Shown here in pieces: positions 60,809 through 64,000 of a stretch of 64,000 nucleotides of DNA (positions within the stretch are counted from its first letter, which is position 1; every line of letters begins with the position of its first letter). The stretch is from Microbacterium sp. (GTDB lineage Bacteria; Actinomycetota; Actinomycetes; Actinomycetales; Microbacteriaceae). The translations under genes and the position numbers were made by a program. The notes below the pieces were generated by a model. The model was not told where the DNA came from. It was given only the letters and a program-made list of their open reading frames with translations, and made no database searches. Location: NCBI GenBank assembly GCA_017306415.1, contig JAFKIL010000006.1, positions 124,001 to 188,000 of the forward strand, in the 5' to 3' direction.

Positions 60809-62215
60809 TCAGCGGCTGATCACCTTCGGTGCAGCGACAGCCTTCAAACCCGCCGCGCCGAACTCCTGCCCGTAGCCGGACTGCTTGGTGCCGCCGAACG
60901 GCACGGCCGGATTCAGAGCGCCGTGCTGGTTGATCCACACCGTCCCGGCCTGGAGCCGCTTGGCGACCTCCACTGCGGTGTCGACGTCGTCCGACCACAC
61001 CGATGCGCCGAGCCCCTGTTCGGAAGCGTTGGCGCGCGCGACGGCGTCGTCCACATCGGCGTACTTGATCACCGGGATCGCCGGACCGAACTGCTCCTCA
61101 TCGACGAGGCGTGATCCATCGGTGATATCGGCGACGACCGTCGCCCGGTAGAATAGCGGACCCAGCTCCGGGGCGGGTTCGCCGCCGACCACGATGCGAG
61201 CACCCTGGGCGCGCGCATCGTCGACGAGGTCGCGGACGATGTCGAACTGGTTCTGATTCTGCAGGGGTCCGAGCACGTTGCCGGCATCGAGACCGCGTCC
61301 CATCGGCATCGCCGTCGCGAGGTCGGCGAGCGCGTTCACGACCGTCTCGTAGACGGACTCGTGCACGTACAGGCGCTTGAGCGCAGCGCACGTCTGGCCC
61401 GTGTTGATGAAGCATCCCCAGAAGAGGTTCTCCGCGATCGCGGAGACGTCGGTGTCGGGAAGCACGATGCCCGCATCGTTCCCGCCGAGCTCGAGCGTCA
61501 GCCGGGCGAGGTTCCGCGCCGACGACTCGACGATCTTGCGCCCTGTCTCGGTCGAGCCGGTGAACATGATCTTGTCGAGACCCGGGTGGGACGCGATCGC
61601 CGCGCCCACCTCACGATCGCCCGTGATGACGGACAGGACGCCGGAGGGAAGGTGTCGGTTGAAGATCTCGCCGAGCGCCAGCACGGACAGCGGGGTGAAT
61701 CCGCTCGGCTTCACGATCACCGTGTTGCCCATGCGAAGGCTGGGAGCGATCTGCCAGACGGTGATCATCATCGGCCAGTTCCAGGGTCCGATGGCTCCGA
61801 CGACCCCGAGCGCGTCGTAGTGGACCTCGGCCCTGGCCGGTCCGTCCTCGAAGACCGTCTCCGGTTCGAGGACGGTGTCGGCGGCGCTTCGCGTCCACAC
61901 CGCACACGCTCCGACCTCGAACCGCGCATTCGGACCGTCGAGCGGCTTGCCCTGCTCCCGCGAAAGGATGACCGCGAGCTCCTCCGCGTGGGCTTCAATG
62001 TCGTCGGCGATGGCATGGAGGAGGCGAGACCGTTCCGCGTGACCGAGCGCGTTCCACGCGGGCTGTGCGGCGCGGGCTCTGCAGATCGCGTCCTCGAGGT
62101 CGTCCAGCGTATGGACGGGCGCGTGTCCGATGATCTCCCGCGTGGCAGCGTCGGGGACGCTGCGGCCCGTCCCGGCGGGAACGGTGATCGCATCGAGAAG
62201 TGATGGGGATGACAT
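60809..62215 (-). CDS. Aldehyde dehydrogenase
   Basis: The protein has 468 residues from ATG 62215, preceded by AGGAG. Motifs: GPWNWPMMITVWQIAPSLRMGNTVIVKPS, MFTGSTETGRKIV, LELGGNDAGIVLPD and FWGCFINTGQTCAALKRLYV with the catalytic Cys. C-terminal VWINQHGALNPAVPFGGTKQSGYGQEFG. Resembles NAD-dependent phenylacetaldehyde / semialdehyde-type dehydrogenases. Context with a MoaF-like protein and an APC permease suggests it oxidises an aldehyde derived from an amine. Confidence 0.9.
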   Translation of the reverse strand: MSSPSLLDAITVPAGTGRSVPDAATREIIGHAPVHTLDDLEDAICRARAAQPAWNALGHAERSRLLHAIADDIEAHAEELAVILSREQGKPLDGPNARFEVGACAVWTRSAADTVLEPETVFEDGPARAEVHYDALGVVGAIGPWNWPMMITVWQIAPSLRMGNTVIVKPSGFTPLSVLALGEIFNRHLPSGVLSVITGDREVGAAIASHPGLDKIMFTGSTETGRKIVESSARNLARLTLELGGNDAGIVLPDTDVSAIAENLFWGCFINTGQTCAALKRLYVHESVYETVVNALADLATAMPMGRGLDAGNVLGPLQNQNQFDIVRDLVDDARAQGARIVVGGEPAPELGPLFYRATVVADITDGSRLVDEEQFGPAIPVIKYADVDDAVARANASEQGLGASVWSDDVDTAVEVAKRLQAGTVWINQHGALNPAVPFGGTKQSGYGQEFGAAGLKAVAAPKVISR

Positions 62216-62241
62216 GATGGCTCCTGGCGTCGAGTCGGTGA

Positions 62242-63054
62242 TCAGTCGGTCGGGTACGGGACGTCCGAGAGCACGGTGAATCGGCTGTCGAACGGCAGAT
62301 GAACGGTGTCGAGGGTCGGGCCGTCCCAACAGAACATGCGGCCGATGGATCGATGCTCGCGCAGGTCGATGGTGACGATGGATTCGACGGGCATGACCGA
62401 CTCGCTCCAGTGCAGGATGACGATGCCGTCGGCGAGCTCGAAGACCTGGATGGGGTCCGCTGACGCGAGCCCCGCCTCCCCACCGCGAACGCAATGCCAC
62501 ACGAAGGTGCCCGCGTTGAGGTAGATGTGCTCGTAGTGCTCGGTCGGGCTGTAGCGGTAATAGATGCGCTTTCCGACGAGTTCGCTGCTGCGCGCACGCG
62601 GCTCGATCTCACCGGTGCCGACGACGCGTCCGGAGAGGATGTCGGTGTGCATCCGGACGCGCCCGTCCCGGTCGACGAAGCCGGAGTCGGCGACCGTGAC
62701 CCGCCCGTCGGCCGTGTCGAGGATCATGGTGACGTCGTGGGACTTGACCCCGTCGCCCTTGATGAAGTCGATGAAGAAGACCCCGGGACGGATCTCGACG
62801 GCGCGGTACGGGTGAGTTCCGGTCTCTCCTTGTCCGTCGCCGGAGGTGATGGTCCATGTGATCTCGCCGTTAGAGAGGGTGTGCCGGATGGTCCATCCGT
62901 TCTCGAACCGGACGTCGATCGGGTCGCCTTCGAGGGCGGTGCTGTGAGGGAGGCTGGGCTCGCCGAAGCCGTCGAGCATGACCGTCACGTCCGGCCACTC
63001 GTCAGTGGGTACGTACCCCTGTTCGAGCGGTGAGAGCTGCGGAGCGGAGGACAT
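62242..63054 (-). CDS. MoaF-like protein
   Basis: The protein has 270 residues. Two lipocalin-like halves: N-terminal GWTIRHTLSNGEITWTI and C-terminal GKRIYYRYSPTEHYEHIYLNAGTFVWHCV, with IVTIDLREHRSIGRMFCWDG. This follows the MoaF family (named from the enterobacterial monoamine regulon). Some relatives are binding proteins or small-molecule enzymes; function is not settled. It lies between the ALDH gene and an APC permease gene, so it is probably part of an amine or aromatic pathway. ATG start. Confidence 0.8.
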   Translation of the reverse strand: MSSAPQLSPLEQGYVPTDEWPDVTVMLDGFGEPSLPHSTALEGDPIDVRFENGWTIRHTLSNGEITWTITSGDGQGETGTHPYRAVEIRPGVFFIDFIKGDGVKSHDVTMILDTADGRVTVADSGFVDRDGRVRMHTDILSGRVVGTGEIEPRARSSELVGKRIYYRYSPTEHYEHIYLNAGTFVWHCVRGGEAGLASADPIQVFELADGIVILHWSESVMPVESIVTIDLREHRSIGRMFCWDGPTLDTVHLPFDSRFTVLSDVPYPTD

Positions 63055-63079
63055 GGCGTTCCTTTCAGGATGGATGGCG

Positions 63080-64000
63080 TCAGCTGCCGGCGGAGGTGAC
63101 GGTGTCGAAGTCGACGTTCTTCTTGAAGATGGGCAGGATGGCGCCGAGGACGAACGCGATCGGGATCGCCCACAGGAGCAGCTTCGCGATGGCACCGTCG
63201 CCGAACAGCAGCGCGTCGTAGTTGAGCAGCGAGATGACGAGCACAGTCACCATGAGGATCACGGCCGCGATCGGCGCCACGCGCGTGGTCCAGAATCCGC
63301 GTTCGAGCTTCTCGCGGACGAAGAAGACGATGATCGCGACAGACGCGAAGCCCATCATGACGACGAATCCGACGGTACCGAGCGCGACGAACCACGCGAA
63401 GACGACGGTGATCGGGTCTGCGCCGGCCCAGAGGAACACCATGAGGATGATGCCGATGACCAGGCCGTTCACGAGCGCGGCGGCGGAGGGCGCCTGCGAC
63501 CGCTTCGAGACGTGGGAGAGCTGGCGTGGGAGAGCGCGTCCTCGGGACAGGGCGAACACGTACCGGGAGAACATGTTCTGCACACCGATCAGCATCGCGA
63601 TGAAGCTCGACACCACGAGGATCTGCATGGTGATGTCCAACCAGGGCCCGACGTACTGACGGGCAACTGCGAAGATGATCCCGGCGAGGTCTTTGGCGGC
63701 GGCGTTCTGCACCTTGTCCGGCCCGACCGCGTAGCTAACCGCCCAGGTCGCGAGCGTGTAGAAGATGCCGACGAAGATGATCACGGCGAACAGAGCACGT
63801 GGGATCGTCTTGCGCGGCTGACGCGCTTCCTCGCTGAACACGGTCGTCGCCTCGAACGTCGTGAAGCAGGCGAAGACGAACAGGATGGCGACGCCGAGGC
63901 CCGGCTGCACCAGCTGCGACGGAGCGAAGCTGATCAGCGAGGGATCCTTCCCCCCGGACCCGATGACGACACCGACGACGAAGACCGCGACGGCCGCGAT
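63080..64000 (-). CDS. APC-family amino-acid/amine permease, 5' end outside window (partial)
   Basis: The frame is open from the right edge to a stop at 63080, showing the C-terminal 306 residues. Features: FACFTTFEATTVFSEEARQPRKTIPRALFAVI (the conserved APC loop), six to seven hydrophobic helices, and LSRGRALPRQLSHVSKRSQAPSAAAL, typical of APC transporters. The N-terminal third is missing beyond 64000. Probably imports the amine or amino acid processed by the downstream SDR/ALDH/MoaF genes. Confidence 0.88.
   Translation of the reverse strand: MAAVAVFVVGVVIGSGGKDPSLISFAPSQLVQPGLGVAILFVFACFTTFEATTVFSEEARQPRKTIPRALFAVIIFVGIFYTLATWAVSYAVGPDKVQNAAAKDLAGIIFAVARQYVGPWLDITMQILVVSSFIAMLIGVQNMFSRYVFALSRGRALPRQLSHVSKRSQAPSAAALVNGLVIGIILMVFLWAGADPITVVFAWFVALGTVGFVVMMGFASVAIIVFFVREKLERGFWTTRVAPIAAVILMVTVLVISLLNYDALLFGDGAIAKLLLWAIPIAFVLGAILPIFKKNVDFDTVTSAGS

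Noticed and set aside
1-64000. CRISPR array, prophage structural genes, insertion sequences, biosynthetic assembly lines
   Set aside because: No regularly spaced direct repeats, transposase, integrase, capsid/tail or PKS/NRPS motifs were seen in the window.

Overview
The window is GC-rich actinobacterial DNA with densely packed genes, many joined by ATGA or GTGA start/stop overlaps. The gene families (DUF2510/Ltp membrane protein, DUF3892, permease-ATPase fused peptide importer, heterotetrameric sarcosine oxidase) suggest Microbacteriaceae, most likely a Microbacterium-like soil or plant-associated heterotroph. This is inference from protein families; no rRNA or other taxonomic marker is present.

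Layout. 1-7.6 kb is a mixed surface/regulatory region: the N-terminal 844 residues of a large secreted LamG-type protein (runs off the left edge), a LuxR-type regulator, a three-gene ECF sigma / membrane partner / small secreted protein operon, a frameshifted second copy of that secreted protein, a small Cys/His protein, an Ltp-repeat membrane protein and a DUF3892 protein. At 7868-7927 lies the 3' half of a tRNA-Ser(GCU) gene without its 5' half, the mark left by site-specific integration into a tRNA gene. Its orientation places the integrated DNA to the right. From there to the right edge almost every gene is on the minus strand and belongs to a catabolic or transport operon, each with its own regulator.

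8.5-20.5 kb: an 11-gene operon under a divergent TetR regulator and a perfect 9-bp-arm operator. It encodes a FAH-family hydrolase, an extradiol-type dioxygenase, an APH-fold kinase, an enolase paralogue, a D-2-hydroxyacid dehydrogenase, two flavin monooxygenases, a metallo-beta-lactamase-fold hydrolase, an ACMSD-type amidohydrolase, a second FAH hydrolase and an MFS transporter. 21.4-32.1 kb: formylglycine-generating enzyme, sulfatase, TetR, GH3 glycosidase and a peptide-type ABC importer, a sulfated-glycoside utilisation operon. 32.2-38.4 kb: a ribose-type ABC importer with a DUF3237 protein, an HSL-type esterase and a PaaX-like repressor. 38.7-47.1 kb: a mandelate-type pathway (lactate/malate-dehydrogenase-family oxidoreductase, benzaldehyde dehydrogenase, benzoylformate decarboxylase), probably co-transcribed with a polar-amino-acid-type ABC importer and a dimethylglycine-oxidase-like flavoprotein, divergent from a LysR regulator. 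48.2-50.6 kb: an aldehyde dehydrogenase and an AraC regulator. 50.6-59.2 kb: glyA-soxBDAG-sdaA, converting sarcosine through glycine and serine to pyruvate, divergent from a GntR/FCD regulator. 59.2-64 kb: two SDRs, an aldehyde dehydrogenase, a MoaF-like protein and a truncated APC permease, perhaps for an amine.

The best candidate for an undescribed system is the kinase-enolase-dehydrogenase trio at 15.1-18.4 kb inside the aromatic-type operon. The enolase keeps its metal and phosphate ligands but has changed two catalytic positions (Glu to Asp, His to Ala). This suggests a phosphorylation/elimination sequence on a pathway intermediate, rather than or in addition to glycolysis.
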